From: an uncultured Oscillospiraceae bacterium
GTDB lineage: Bacteria; Bacillota; Clostridia; Oscillospirales; Ruminococcaceae
Assembly (NCBI GenBank): GCA_910586535.1
Contig: CAJUHS010000016.1
Coordinates: 2,425 to 59,177, forward strand
DNA length: 56,753 bases
Direction: 5' to 3'
Part shown: in pieces, positions 35,082 to 44,893 of the stretch
Position numbering within the stretch: position 1 is the first letter of the stretch
How the letters are laid out: each line of letters opens with the position of its first letter
The notes under the pieces: generated by a model
Told to the model about the DNA's origin: nothing
Databases searched by the model: none
Seen by the model: only the letters and a program-made list of their open reading frames with translations
Made by a program: the position numbers and the translations under genes

Positions 35082-36002
35082 TTACTTTAAAAATCCGTCG
35101 ATAATTTTCTGCTCAGCCTCTTCTTCGGTAAGACCTAAAGTCCGCAGCTTGATTATCTGCTCCCCAGCGATCTTTCCGATAGCCGCCTCGTGGATAAGTG
35201 ACGCGTCGATGTTTCCCGCATAAAGCTCCGGAGCCGCATTTACCCTGCCGTTGTCTGCAAGTATGGCGTCGCATTCAGAATGCCCCGTGCAGCGGCAGTT
35301 ACCCTTAATAACAGAGTGGTACTCCTGATAGGAATTGCCCTTTGCCACCGAACGTGAAACAAGGTCAACGCCAGAATCCTCGCCGTCAAGCGAAACTGAG
35401 AAATCCGACTTTGCGGTCTCGTCGCCGTCGGTGAGTAGCCTTTCACGGATAACAAGCTTTGCTCCCGCACCAAGCTTTGCGGTAGTAAGACGGTTTGTAC
35501 TCGTCACGCCGCTTATTTGCATGGTATCCATTTCCATGTAGGAATTTTCGTCCATTACCACGTCGGTGACGGGATCGATACGTTTTGCTCCGCTGCCATT
35601 TCCCGTTCCTATGTGCTTTTCCTTGTAAAGCACACGGGCGTTTTTCCCGATAAAGAAGCGGTGTATACCGTTGTGGCGCGCTTCCTCCTCGTCGTCGGAA
35701 TGAACTCCGCAGCCCGCAACAATGATAACGTCTGCGCCGTCCTCAACGTAAAAGTCGTTATAGACCAGATCGTTCACGCCGCCGCGGGTAACGCAGGCGG
35801 GAATGTACACGGTTTCTTTCTGTGCGCCAGAACCTATCTTAATGACTATGCCCGGATTATCGGACTTGTTTTCTATTTTAATGTTTTCCGAGGACTGTCT
35901 GCCTGCGCAGCCGCTGTTCTCGCGTATATTATAGGCTCCCTTGAAAGATATAACGTTCCGGTCGGAGACTATTCCCAAAAGCTTTTCAGTAATGCTGTCC
36001 AT
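35082..36002 (-). CDS. smsB: SufB/SufD-like Fe-S cluster scaffold (short, SmsB-like)
   Basis: A 306-aa protein of the SufB/SufD beta-helix family. Its C-terminus carries GHSECDAILADNG, APELYAGNIDASLIHEAAIG and LRTLGLTEEEAEQKII, typical of the family. Full SufB is about 465 aa and SufD about 430; the short length and lone pairing with a SufC-like ATPase match the minimal two-gene SmsCB systems described in archaea and anaerobic bacteria. No separate sufS, sufU or sufD is adjacent. It lies one base after the ATPase gene. Confidence 0.8.
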   Translation of the reverse strand: MDSITEKLLGIVSDRNVISFKGAYNIRENSGCAGRQSSENIKIENKSDNPGIVIKIGSGAQKETVYIPACVTRGGVNDLVYNDFYVEDGADVIIVAGCGVHSDDEEEARHNGIHRFFIGKNARVLYKEKHIGTGNGSGAKRIDPVTDVVMDENSYMEMDTMQISGVTSTNRLTTAKLGAGAKLVIRERLLTDGDETAKSDFSVSLDGEDSGVDLVSRSVAKGNSYQEYHSVIKGNCRCTGHSECDAILADNGRVNAAPELYAGNIDASLIHEAAIGKIAGEQIIKLRTLGLTEEEAEQKIIDGFLK

Positions 36003-36003
36003 A

Positions 36004-36747
36004 TCAGAAATCCTCCTTTTCCGGTACAGTTCTGCCGAGGGGGCATTTTTCCCCGGAGCTGTTTTCTTTAAGAAGACCCGGGAGAATTTCCTCCCTGCTT
36101 CCCTCAGCGGAGACCTTTCCGCCGGAAATAACTATGATATAGTCTGCTATCTCCATGATCCTTTCCTGGTGGGAAATTATAAGCAGGGAACGTCCTCCCT
36201 CGTTTTTAAGACGTTCAAAAGCGTTTATGAGACTTCCGAAGCTCCACAGGTCGATACCCGCTTCAGGCTCATCGAAAACAAGCATGGAAGCGTTTTTTCT
36301 CGCCAGAACAGTAGCTATCTCTATGCGCTTGCTTTCGCCTCCGGAAAGGCTTGCGTCAGCTTCTCTGTTCATATATTCGCGGGCGCACAGACCTACATCG
36401 CCGAGTATACCGCATATGAACTCGTTATCGAGCTTCCGCTCAGCGGACGTTTCTATCAGGTCGCGGACAGTAAGTCCTTTAAAGCGTACGGGCTGCTGAA
36501 AGGCATAAGCAATGCCTTGACGGGCGCGTTCTGTGATGTTGTATTCTGTGATGTCGGTACCGTCAAGAAAAATTTCACCCTCGGTGGGACTATAGAGACC
36601 TGCGATCATCTTCGCAATCGACGTCTTTCCTCCGCCGTTGGGTCCCGTTACCACGGTAAGCTTTCCGTCGGGTATCTTCATATTTACGCCTTTGAGTATT
36701 TCCTCGCCCTCGGGAAGTCTCCAGCGAATATTTTTAAGCTCAAGCAT
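36004..36747 (-). CDS. smsC: SufC-like ABC ATPase of the Fe-S assembly pair (SmsC)
   Basis: A 247-aa ATPase. Walker A GPNGGGKTSIAK, Q-loop YAFQQPVRFKGL, signature SLSGGESKRIEIA (SGGE, as in SufC), Walker B MLVFDEPEAGID and H-loop LLIISHQERI. The protein powers cluster assembly on its SufB-like partner. AGAGG lies before the ATG. Its promoter at 36936-36964 gives a leader of about 180 nt. Confidence 0.87.
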   Translation of the reverse strand: MLELKNIRWRLPEGEEILKGVNMKIPDGKLTVVTGPNGGGKTSIAKMIAGLYSPTEGEIFLDGTDITEYNITERARQGIAYAFQQPVRFKGLTVRDLIETSAERKLDNEFICGILGDVGLCAREYMNREADASLSGGESKRIEIATVLARKNASMLVFDEPEAGIDLWSFGSLINAFERLKNEGGRSLLIISHQERIMEIADYIIVISGGKVSAEGSREEILPGLLKENSSGEKCPLGRTVPEKEDF

Positions 36748-36935
36748 ATTTTAAAATTCCTCTTTTCTGCCGTATGGTACACCGGACGCAAATCCGGTTA
36801 AAAGCGTGCGCATAGGATATGTGCGAAAACGCATATCGGAGCTGCCGCCTGATTTTTATGTCTGCATTTCGGGTCCGTATAAAACATTATCTGCAATTTG
36901 TATCTGTAAATTCACTGAGTGCGGATAACAAGTAT

Positions 36936-36964
36936 ATTATACCATATTAGTATGCAATAGTCAA
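36936..36964 (-). promoter_or_regulatory. promoter of the smsCB operon, with a long leader
   Basis: Minus strand TTGACT (36959-36964), 17-bp spacer, TATAAT (36936-36941) with TGG before it. The leader down to 36748 can form two small hairpins (CCGGA..TCCGG at about 36782-36797, and ATATGTGCG..CGCATAT at about 36818-36837). No named riboswitch or Fe-S regulator site was recognised. Confidence 0.82.
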
Positions 36965-37126
36965 TAGCTTTAAATCATGTTAATTGGTTTTCTGTTTTTT
37001 TACTTTTGTGACGGTCATAATAATACTGATGACAAACTTATATTGATTTAAGTAAGCGGCTTTTGGTTCACGGAAATCAATTTTGCTGATATAAATTCGA
37101 TTTCAGCGCCATTATTCAAAAAAATG

Positions 37127-37155
37127 TTGAAATTTCGTTGCAAATATGATATAAT
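37127..37155 (+). promoter_or_regulatory. promoter of thyA
   Basis: TTGAAA (37127-37132), 17-bp spacer, TATAAT (37150-37155) preceded by TGA. The leader is about 35 nt. Confidence 0.85.
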
Positions 37156-37194
37156 ATTATATAACTATTCGGAAACAGCTTTTAGGAGGAAAAA

Positions 37195-38025
37195 ATGAGC
37201 CGCGCAGATGAAATTTTTATCTCAAACGTTAAAGATATACTGGAAAACGGAATCTCCGACGAAAATATGGAGGTGCGTCCCAAATGGCAGGACGGTACGC
37301 CAGCGCATACAATAAAAAAATTCGGCATCGTAAACCGTTACGATCTTGCGGAAGAGTTTCCCATAATTACTCTGCGCAGAACGTTTTTCAAGACCGCGGT
37401 CAAGGAAATTTTGTGGATATGGCAGAAAAAGTCAAATAATATAAACGATCTTGACGCTCACATATGGGACAGCTGGGCAGACGAGAGAGGCTCTATCGGC
37501 AAGGCTTACGGCTACCAGCTGGGCGTAAAGCACCGCTACCCCGAGGGAGAATTTGACCAGGTTGACAGGGTTCTGTATGATCTGAAAAACAATCCCGCAA
37601 GCCGCAGGATACTGACAAACCTATACAATCATCACGACCTGTCGGAAATGCATTTGTACCCCTGCGCTTACAGCATGACCTTCAACGTGTCCGGAAACAG
37701 GCTTAACGCCGTTTTGAACCAGCGTTCCCAAGATTTTCTTGCGGCTAACGGCATAAACGTCTGCCAGTATGCGGCGCTTGTGCATATGTTTGCGCAGGTA
37801 AGCGGTCTGGAAGCCGGAGAGCTTGTCCACGTTATTGCGGACGCCCATATTTACGACAGACATATTCCAGTAATAAAAGAACTTATCGAGCGGAAGTCCC
37901 ATCCTGCGCCGAAATTTATTATTGATAAATCCGTAACGGATTTTTACGGTTTTACTCCAGACAGTTTTGCTCTGGAGGGATACGAATACAACGAGGAGAA
38001 GGTAAAATTCCCCGTGGCAATTTAG
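37195..38025 (+). CDS. thyA: thymidylate synthase
   Basis: A 276-aa enzyme converting dUMP to dTMP with methylenetetrahydrofolate. Catalytic Cys157 lies in YPCAYSMTF, followed by the conserved LNQRSQDFLAANGINVCQYA segment (Asn and Asp of substrate binding) and HVIADAHIYDRH. The usual PCH is PCA here, as in some other Firmicutes ThyA. TTAGGAGG precedes the ATG. folA follows after 84 bp, a common pairing. Confidence 0.95.
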   Translation: MSRADEIFISNVKDILENGISDENMEVRPKWQDGTPAHTIKKFGIVNRYDLAEEFPIITLRRTFFKTAVKEILWIWQKKSNNINDLDAHIWDSWADERGSIGKAYGYQLGVKHRYPEGEFDQVDRVLYDLKNNPASRRILTNLYNHHDLSEMHLYPCAYSMTFNVSGNRLNAVLNQRSQDFLAANGINVCQYAALVHMFAQVSGLEAGELVHVIADAHIYDRHIPVIKELIERKSHPAPKFIIDKSVTDFYGFTPDSFALEGYEYNEEKVKFPVAI

Positions 38026-38109
38026 GCTGTTTTCGTCATTTTAAACGCGAATTTTGTCAAATGAGGCTTTCGAGAACGGTTTTGTGATACAGTTAAAAGG
38101 AGAAGTTTT

Positions 38110-38595
38110 ATGATAACAGCAATTGCGGCGGTAAGCCAAAACTGGGGTATAGGAAAAAACAATGACTTGCTTTTTAACATTTCCGAGGATAAAAAATTTT
38201 TCCGCAGGACTACCCTGAACCATACGGTGATAATGGGCAGGAAAACTCTTGAAAGTCTGCCGGGCGGAAAACCTTTCAAGGACAGGAACAATATCGTTCT
38301 GTCACGGAACAAAAGCTTTTACTGCGGGGGCGCGGCGGTATGCGTGAGCGTTGAGGAAGTGCTTGCGCTGCTGAACAATAATGAGGAAAGCTTTGTTGTG
38401 GGCGGCGGAGAGGTCTACAAGGCGATGCTGCCGTACTGCGGAAAAGCGATAATCACAAAGGTAAATGCAAGTCCCGAGGCGGCTGTGTTTTTCCCGAACC
38501 TCGATAACGACGAAAGCTGGGAGCTGACGGAACAGTCGGAGGAATACGATTTTGAGGGATTGAAATATCGTTTTTGTACATATGCAAGGAAATAA
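38110..38595 (+). CDS. folA: dihydrofolate reductase
   Basis: A 161-aa NADPH-dependent enzyme regenerating tetrahydrofolate after ThyA. Seen: MITAIAAVSQNWGIGKNN (GIGK motif near the start), IMGRKTLESLPGGKP, and FVVGGGEVYKAMLP. The substrate-binding acid of the family, before KKFFRRTT, is in SEDKK. AAAAGGAGAAG lies before the ATG. Confidence 0.95.
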   Translation: MITAIAAVSQNWGIGKNNDLLFNISEDKKFFRRTTLNHTVIMGRKTLESLPGGKPFKDRNNIVLSRNKSFYCGGAAVCVSVEEVLALLNNNEESFVVGGGEVYKAMLPYCGKAIITKVNASPEAAVFFPNLDNDESWELTEQSEEYDFEGLKYRFCTYARK

Positions 38596-38617
38596 AACGA
38601 CAAGATAGGAGATTATT

Positions 38618-39346
38618 ATGGACAAGCTGGAACAGCTCAGACAATGGATAAATGAATCGGAACGCGTGGTGTTCTTCGGCGGCGCAGGAGTTTCCACCGA
38701 AAGCGGAATACCGGATTTCCGCAGCGTGGACGGTCTTTACAACCAGAAATACAAATACCCTCCCGAAACGATTTTAAGCAGGACTTTTTACTGCAATCAC
38801 CTTGCGGATTTTTACGAGTTCTACCGCGACAAGCTCCTCAACCTTGACGCTAAGCCCAACAAGGCGCACTACGCTCTTGCGAAGCTTGAGGAAACAGGAA
38901 AGCTTACGGCTGTAGTGACCCAGAATATAGACGGTCTGCACCAGGCGGCAGGCAGCAAAACAGTATATGAGCTTCACGGCTCGGTGCACAGGAATTACTG
39001 TCTCAGGTGCGGAAAAATGCACCCCGCCGAATATATCAAAAGCGTGGACGGACCTCCCCCATGCCTTGACTGCGGAGGTTTGGTAAAGCCAGACGTTGTG
39101 CTGTACGAGGAGGGTCTGAACACCGCAACGGTGCAGGGAGCAACAAAGGCTATTACGGAAGCGGATATGCTTATTATCGGGGGTACGTCCCTGTCGGTCT
39201 ACCCTGCAAGCGGACTTATAGAATACTACAGCGGAAACAGGCTTGTGCTGATAAACAAGACTCCCACCGAAAAAGACGACAGGGCTGACCTGCTCATCCA
39301 TGACAGTATCGGGACAGCGCTGGATTTTGCAGTTGAAAGTGTATAG
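38618..39346 (+). CDS. cobB: sirtuin, NAD-dependent protein deacylase
   Basis: A 242-aa sirtuin. NAD-binding GAGVSTESGIPDFRS, VTQNIDGLHQAAG, catalytic His in ELHGSVHRNYC, Zn-binding pairs CLRC and CLDC, and GTSLSVYPASGL. Length and the presence of all core motifs suggest activity. TAGGAG lies before the ATG. It follows folA by 22 bp. Confidence 0.94.
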   Translation: MDKLEQLRQWINESERVVFFGGAGVSTESGIPDFRSVDGLYNQKYKYPPETILSRTFYCNHLADFYEFYRDKLLNLDAKPNKAHYALAKLEETGKLTAVVTQNIDGLHQAAGSKTVYELHGSVHRNYCLRCGKMHPAEYIKSVDGPPPCLDCGGLVKPDVVLYEEGLNTATVQGATKAITEADMLIIGGTSLSVYPASGLIEYYSGNRLVLINKTPTEKDDRADLLIHDSIGTALDFAVESV

Positions 39347-39375
39347 TTGACAGTTATTGGGGAAAGGATTTTGTG

Positions 39376-40551
39376 ATGAAAAAATTTTTAGCGGCATTAC
39401 TGGCAATTTTCGCAGCAGCGGCTCTGTCCGGGTGCGTTAAGCCAGCGGAGGGGCAGACTGCCGGCGGGATTACGGCTTCTGAGAATTTTTCCGAAACGTC
39501 GGAAACGGTCAAAACGGAAACGTCGGTTTCTTCCGATAATGAAACAGTAGAACCGGCGTCGGGGGCAACTTCCGAAACTGTTTCGGAAACCGAAACGGCA
39601 ACAGAAAAAGCAGTTCGTACCGAAAAACGCGGAACGACCTTTTCGGCGGACGCGGAATCACTGCTTGGAGAATGGTACGCTATTGATTTTATCGGTATGA
39701 AAAATACCTCGGTAATATTCGGGGAGGATGGCTGTATTTCCCTTGTCCGAGACGATTTTACAGAAAGCGGGACCTATACCGTTTCTGACGGTTTGGTGGA
39801 GGTCATTTATAACGACGGAGAGGACTGGGAAGCCTATGCGGCTCTTTTTGACGGCGATATACTTATTCTTAAGCAGTTAGGCTTAAATCAGGACGTTATA
39901 GAGGAAGATTACCTGCCATATGATGACAGTTTATCAGTCGGGGAGTACCTTTACCGTGAGGGAAACTATGGAATGGAATGCATTTTGTCAAAGAAAAAGT
40001 CCGTACTTGCCGAGCAGGAAGATATTCTCGGAGCTTGGTACGGCAAAGACGACGATTTAGAGGGGCTTATGATATTTAACGGGCAAAGCGTTGCGGAGCT
40101 GTCGATGGGCGATATAATGGATATTCCCGTGACGGTGCGAAACGGAAAATTCGTTTTAACGGGCGAAATACCGAAAAATGTTTCTATGGAGGAAGAATGT
40201 TTATTCTATCTCTGCGGGGGAAAAATTTATATGATAATGTGCGGAGACGATTATTTCATATATGACGACCATACGCTTATTCTTGAAAGATATGAATCAG
40301 CCGCATTGACCGCCGATATGCTTGATGGCAGTCTGGGGCGCGTCTCCGATACATATTACTACTTTAAAGACGGCAAATTTTACAGCTTTACGGAAATTGC
40401 AGATATGACGGGATATGATTTTAAAATTGACGGCGATAAGATCATTCTGCCCATTGACGGCAAGGACGTAACATTTAAATATTATATTTTGGGCGATGAT
40501 GTCTATCTCATGGGAGAAGATATTAATATTGCATTTGTTTTACCGGAATAA
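39376..40551 (+). CDS. lipoprotein with two related beta-rich domains
   Basis: A 391-aa lipoprotein. Lipobox LSGC gives Cys20; a Thr/Ser/Glu-rich linker covers about 25-90. Two similar segments follow, starting LLGEWYAIDF and ILGAWYGKDD, each with an aromatic and beta-strand pattern. They recall lipocalin-like DUF repeats of clostridial lipoproteins; the exact family was not recognised. I chose the ATG at 39376 behind AAAGGA rather than a GTG at 39373. It follows the sirtuin gene by 29 bp. Confidence 0.8.
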   Translation: MKKFLAALLAIFAAAALSGCVKPAEGQTAGGITASENFSETSETVKTETSVSSDNETVEPASGATSETVSETETATEKAVRTEKRGTTFSADAESLLGEWYAIDFIGMKNTSVIFGEDGCISLVRDDFTESGTYTVSDGLVEVIYNDGEDWEAYAALFDGDILILKQLGLNQDVIEEDYLPYDDSLSVGEYLYREGNYGMECILSKKKSVLAEQEDILGAWYGKDDDLEGLMIFNGQSVAELSMGDIMDIPVTVRNGKFVLTGEIPKNVSMEEECLFYLCGGKIYMIMCGDDYFIYDDHTLILERYESAALTADMLDGSLGRVSDTYYYFKDGKFYSFTEIADMTGYDFKIDGDKIILPIDGKDVTFKYYILGDDVYLMGEDINIAFVLPE

Positions 40552-40569
40552 CAGAAAGGAGAAATCAAT

Positions 40570-41409
40570 ATGAACTTACCGAATTTTTACGTTGACGACA
40601 TTATTAAACGCGCGCTGGCGGAGGACATCAACTACATAGACCTTGCTACCGACTACCTGCTCGACGATGAGGAGATATCCACGGCAAAATTTATTGCAAA
40701 GGCTGAGGGTATCCTCTGCGGTATCGACTGCGCTCTGAGGGTGTTTACCATGATCGACGGCGATATCAAGTCCGAAATAATGATAAAGGACGGCGGAAAG
40801 GTCTCCAAGGGCGACGTTATAGCAGTCGTTACAGGACGCACTAAGTCCATTTTAAAGGGCGAGAGAACGGCTCTGAACATTTTGCAGCATATGTCGGGCA
40901 TTGCCTCCGAGACCGCAAAATACGTTGCCTGCTGCGAGGGAACGAATTGTTCCATTGCCGAAACGAGAAAGACTCTTCCCGGACTGCGCGCCCTTGAAAA
41001 ATACGCCGTAGTTGTCGGAGGAGGAAAAAATCACCGCTTTAATCTGTCCGACGGAGCAATGTTAAAGGACAACCACATAGACGCTTACGGAAGCCTTACA
41101 AACGCTGTTGCGGCTCTGCGCGCCAAGGTTGGACACATGGTAAAAATCGAAGTTGAGGTACGTAACTTTGACGAGCTTTGGGAGGCTTTAAACTGCAAAG
41201 CGGACGTTATCATGCTTGACAATATGACCACGGAGCAAATGGCTGAGTGCGTTAAAATCGCGGGCGGCAAGTCTGTACTCGAAGCTTCGGGAAATATCAC
41301 TCTTGCCAACGCTGCTGAGGTAGCAAAAACAGGTGTGGATATTATTTCCGTGGGAGCATTGACTCACTCGGTAAAGGCGTTTGATATATCTCTCAGGATA
41401 GCCAAATAA
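40570..41409 (+). CDS. nadC: nicotinate-nucleotide diphosphorylase (carboxylating)
   Basis: A 279-aa enzyme making nicotinate mononucleotide from quinolinate and PRPP. Seen: GERTALNILQHMSGIAS, ETRKTLPGLRALEKYAVVVGGGKNHR, MLKDNHI, IEVEVRN and LEASGNI. No nadA or nadB lies next to it, so quinolinate must come from elsewhere or be scavenged. AAAGGAG precedes the ATG. Confidence 0.94.
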   Translation: MNLPNFYVDDIIKRALAEDINYIDLATDYLLDDEEISTAKFIAKAEGILCGIDCALRVFTMIDGDIKSEIMIKDGGKVSKGDVIAVVTGRTKSILKGERTALNILQHMSGIASETAKYVACCEGTNCSIAETRKTLPGLRALEKYAVVVGGGKNHRFNLSDGAMLKDNHIDAYGSLTNAVAALRAKVGHMVKIEVEVRNFDELWEALNCKADVIMLDNMTTEQMAECVKIAGGKSVLEASGNITLANAAEVAKTGVDIISVGALTHSVKAFDISLRIAK

Positions 41410-41453
41410 TTCGGGGAAAATCGGGGAATATGTTTTAAAAAGGATTTTTAATT

Positions 41454-44390
41454 ATGAATAAAATTTTTTCACTTGGCATCGACGTTGGCTCAACAACGGT
41501 AAAGACGGTCATTCTGGACGAGGCCGGAAATATTATCCGTTCGCGGTATCAGCGGCATTTTTCAAAGGTACGGGAGACCGTGGAAGAACAGCTTTCCGAA
41601 ATAGCTGAAGAATATTCCGGCTGCGGATTCCGTCTGAGCATAACAGGCTCGGCGGGTCTTGGTCTTGCAAACGCATCGGGACTTCCCTTTGTGCAGGAGG
41701 TCTTCGGCGCGTTTATTGCGGTAAAAAACAGCTATCCTGACGCAGACGTTGTTATCGAGCTCGGCGGCGAGGACGCAAAAATAATTTTCCTGACAGGGGG
41801 CGTTGAACAGCGTATGAACGGTTCCTGCGCGGGCGGCACGGGAGCGTTTATCGACCAGATGGCTACGCTTTTAGGTATTACTACGGACGAACTTGACAGG
41901 CTTGCCCTCAATGCGGAAAAGCTTTATCCAATCGCTTCACGCTGCGGAGTTTTTGCAAAGTCAGACATTCAGCCTCTGCTCAATCAGGGCGCGAAGCGTG
42001 AGGACATCGCCGCTTCAATTTTTCAGGCGGTTGTTGACCAGACCGTTTCGGGACTTGCTCAGGGCCGCGAGATAAAGGGTAAGGTCCTCTTTTTGGGCGG
42101 ACCTCTTTCGTTCCAGAAAGGACTTCGCAAGGCGTTTGTGAACACCCTGAAGCTTTCAGATGAGAATGCGGTATTTCCCGAAAACGCTCCCTGTTTTATG
42201 GCGTACGGCTGCGCTCTGCACGCCAAAGATACCTGCGAGCCTATGCCAATTGACGAAATAACCGAGCGTCTGAAAAACGCCGAGATGAAAGACGATATAA
42301 TCACGGGTCAGCCTCTTTTCGGCTCCAAGGAGGAGTACGAAAGCTTTGTGGCGCGCCACAGGCAGTTCGACCTTAAATATGCCGATATAAACAATTACGC
42401 GGGAGAGGCCTACCTTGGCATAGACGCGGGTTCAACAACCACAAAGCTGGTGCTTATCACCCCAAAGGGCGAGCTTTTGTATCAGCACTACTGCTCCAGC
42501 ATGGGCAGACCGCTGGATATTATTTCCTCAAAGCTTAAAGATATCTACGCGCTTACGGAAGACAGAGTCAAAATAGTTTCCTCGGCGGTAACAGGCTACG
42601 GCGAAGACCTTATCAAGGCTGGTCTGGGAATAGATCACGGCATTGTTGAGACAGTAGCTCACTATAAGGCGGCAAGCTTTTTCGAGCCGGACGTTGATTT
42701 TATTATCGACATCGGCGGGCAGGACATAAAGTGCTTCAAAATAAAAAACAAGGCTATCGACAGCATTATGCTGAACGAGGCTTGTTCATCCGGCTGCGGG
42801 TCGTTTATTCAGACCTTCGCGCTGGCTATGGGTTACGACATTGCGGAATTTTCACAGCTTGGACTTTTTGCTGAACGTCCCGTTGACTTGGGTTCACGGT
42901 GTACCGTCTTCATGAACAGCTCAGTAAAGCAGGCGCAAAAGGACGGCGCGTCAGTGGAGGATATTTCCGCTGGACTTTCCTCGTCTATTATCAAAAATGC
43001 AGTCTACAAGGTAATACGCGCAAAATCCGTGGACGAGCTTGGCAAGCACATTGTTGTTCAGGGCGGTACGTTTTTGAACGACGCGGTTCTGCGTTCCTTT
43101 GAGCTGGAGCTTGGCAGGAACGTTGTCCGTCCTGCTATCGCGGGACTTATGGGAGCGTTCGGCTGCGCTCTGTACGCTATGGAACACAAGGGAGAAAAAT
43201 CCTCTATAATTACTGCGGAACAGCTTGAAGACTTTACTTATTCCGCAAAGCAGCGCACCTGCGGAGGCTGTACGGCGCACTGCAATCTTACGGTGATAAG
43301 CTTCGGAGACAAAACTAACGGCAGAAAATTCATCAGCGGAAACCGCTGCGAAAAGGGCGCGGGTATCGCTTTGACCGAGGAGAAGCTTTGTCTTTACGAT
43401 TACAAATACAACCGCCTTTTAAGCGTGACGAACGAGAAGCCCTCTTCTCCGAAAGCAAAGGTGGGGATACCTCTTTGTCTGGGATTCTATGAGCAGCTGC
43501 CGTTCTGGCACAGGGTGTTTACCGATCTGGGCTTTGAGGTTATCGTCAGCGAGGAAAGCTCCCGCGACATCTACTACAAGGGTCAGCACACTATTCCCTC
43601 GGACACAGTATGCTACCCCGCGAAGCTTGCTCACGGACATATTCTCAGTCTTTTGGAACGGGGCGCGGATTTCATTTTCTATCCCTGCGAAAGCTACAAC
43701 ATCGACGAGGGTCAGAGCGACAACCACTATAACTGCCCTGTTGTGGCATACTACCCCGAGCTGCTGAAAGCAAACGTTAACGAGCTTAACGATGAAAATT
43801 TCCTGTACCCCTACATTGACATAAACCTTGAAAAGCATTTTGCCGAGGTAATGAGCAAATCGCTGGCAAAGTACGGCGTTACCAAAAAGGACGCAAAAGC
43901 CGTTTGGAGTAAGGGAATGGAGGCTCTGAGGGACTACAGCCGCGACCTTATTGCAAAGGGCGAGGAAATAATCAAAAAAGCCCGCGAGCGGAAAATGCCG
44001 ATAATCGTATTGGCGGGACGTCCTTATCATATCGATCCCGAAATAAACCACGGTATACAGAAGCTTATAACAGGTCTGGGACTTGCCGTAATTACAGAGG
44101 ACAGCGTTTCTCACCTTGCGGACACACCCGAGCTTACCGTTCTGAACCAGTGGACTTACCATTCACGTCTCTATCGTGCGGCTACGTATGTTACCACCCA
44201 GCCGGATATGCAGCTTGTGCAGCTTGTTTCATTTGGCTGCGGTATCGACGCGATAACCACGGACGAGGTGCGTTCTATTCTCGAAAGCGGAGGAAAGCTT
44301 TATACTCAGCTTAAAATTGATGAGATAAACAATCTTGGCGCGGCGAAAATAAGATTGAGAAGTCTTGTTGCGGCTATGGCTGTCGATTGA
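41454..44390 (+). CDS. (R)-2-hydroxyacyl-CoA dehydratase activase-type protein, double BadF domain and DUF2229
   Basis: A 978-aa protein. Two BadF/BadG/HgdC ATPase domains: first LGIDVGSTTVKTVI with GSCAGGTGAF and SRCGVF, second LGIDAGSTTTKLVL with ACSSGCGSF and SRCTVF. The cysteines should hold a bridging Fe-S cluster. Then a Cys-rich stretch (RTCGGCTAHC, NRCEKG) and a DUF2229 region (VGIPLCLGFYEQLPFWHR). In most clostridia this is the first two-thirds of a protein of about 1,400 aa that continues into a dehydratase-like domain; here the stop after VAAMAVD comes at the linker, and the missing part is the gene at 45580-46803. Substrate unknown. Confidence 0.88.
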   Translation: MNKIFSLGIDVGSTTVKTVILDEAGNIIRSRYQRHFSKVRETVEEQLSEIAEEYSGCGFRLSITGSAGLGLANASGLPFVQEVFGAFIAVKNSYPDADVVIELGGEDAKIIFLTGGVEQRMNGSCAGGTGAFIDQMATLLGITTDELDRLALNAEKLYPIASRCGVFAKSDIQPLLNQGAKREDIAASIFQAVVDQTVSGLAQGREIKGKVLFLGGPLSFQKGLRKAFVNTLKLSDENAVFPENAPCFMAYGCALHAKDTCEPMPIDEITERLKNAEMKDDIITGQPLFGSKEEYESFVARHRQFDLKYADINNYAGEAYLGIDAGSTTTKLVLITPKGELLYQHYCSSMGRPLDIISSKLKDIYALTEDRVKIVSSAVTGYGEDLIKAGLGIDHGIVETVAHYKAASFFEPDVDFIIDIGGQDIKCFKIKNKAIDSIMLNEACSSGCGSFIQTFALAMGYDIAEFSQLGLFAERPVDLGSRCTVFMNSSVKQAQKDGASVEDISAGLSSSIIKNAVYKVIRAKSVDELGKHIVVQGGTFLNDAVLRSFELELGRNVVRPAIAGLMGAFGCALYAMEHKGEKSSIITAEQLEDFTYSAKQRTCGGCTAHCNLTVISFGDKTNGRKFISGNRCEKGAGIALTEEKLCLYDYKYNRLLSVTNEKPSSPKAKVGIPLCLGFYEQLPFWHRVFTDLGFEVIVSEESSRDIYYKGQHTIPSDTVCYPAKLAHGHILSLLERGADFIFYPCESYNIDEGQSDNHYNCPVVAYYPELLKANVNELNDENFLYPYIDINLEKHFAEVMSKSLAKYGVTKKDAKAVWSKGMEALRDYSRDLIAKGEEIIKKARERKMPIIVLAGRPYHIDPEINHGIQKLITGLGLAVITEDSVSHLADTPELTVLNQWTYHSRLYRAATYVTTQPDMQLVQLVSFGCGIDAITTDEVRSILESGGKLYTQLKIDEINNLGAAKIRLRSLVAAMAVD

Positions 44391-44411
44391 TTTAAAAAAG
44401 TTAAGGGCGGT
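44340..44411 (+). repeat. duplicated segment, copy A (activase 3' end)
   Basis: The last 51 bp of the activase gene and the bases after it match 44936-45008, from GCGGCGAAAAT through GAAGTCTT, GTTGC.GCTATGGC to TTAAG.GCGGT. Roughly three quarters of the positions are the same by eye. Confidence 0.75.
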
Positions 44412-44439
44412 ATGGCGAAATTTATATAGGAGGACTAAT

Positions 44440-44853
44440 ATGCTTGATACGATACCTAACGAAAAAGAAATGACAGCTTTAGTTGGGAAACCCCTATATG
44501 ATGTATGGAATAATTTATGCGCTTTAATTGATGAAAAATATGATATGGATCGTTTGTGGGATAAAGGCGGTAAAGCATGGAAATATGAGTACAAATACCG
44601 TCGCGGCGGCAAAACTCTGTGTGCATTATATGCAAGAGAAAACTGCATAGGTTTTATGATTATCTTCGGAAAAGACGAACGGTTAAAATTTGAATCTGAC
44701 AGAGAAAATTACTCCAAAGAAGTTCAGAAAATATACGACGAAGCACAAACTTACCATGATGGAAAATGGATGATGTTTGAACCGGCAGATACTTCTTTGT
44801 TTAGCGATTTCACCGGACTTCTGAAAATCAAAAGAAAGCCGAACAGAAAGTAA
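44440..44853 (+). CDS. DUF3788 family protein
   Basis: A 137-aa soluble protein. The family pattern is visible: a helical N-terminus, WKYEYKYRRGGKTLCALYA, GFMIIFGKDERLKF, YHDGKWMMF and an IKRKPN tail. DUF3788 function is unknown. The ATG at 44440 has TAGGAGG; the frame upstream overlaps the activase end. Its bases are more AT-rich than neighbouring housekeeping genes, suggesting acquisition. It lies between the two halves of a gene that is usually fused. Confidence 0.82.
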   Translation: MLDTIPNEKEMTALVGKPLYDVWNNLCALIDEKYDMDRLWDKGGKAWKYEYKYRRGGKTLCALYARENCIGFMIIFGKDERLKFESDRENYSKEVQKIYDEAQTYHDGKWMMFEPADTSLFSDFTGLLKIKRKPNRK

Positions 44854-44893
44854 AATCGCTGTAAATCATACAGCTTTCAATTTATTAGAGGAC

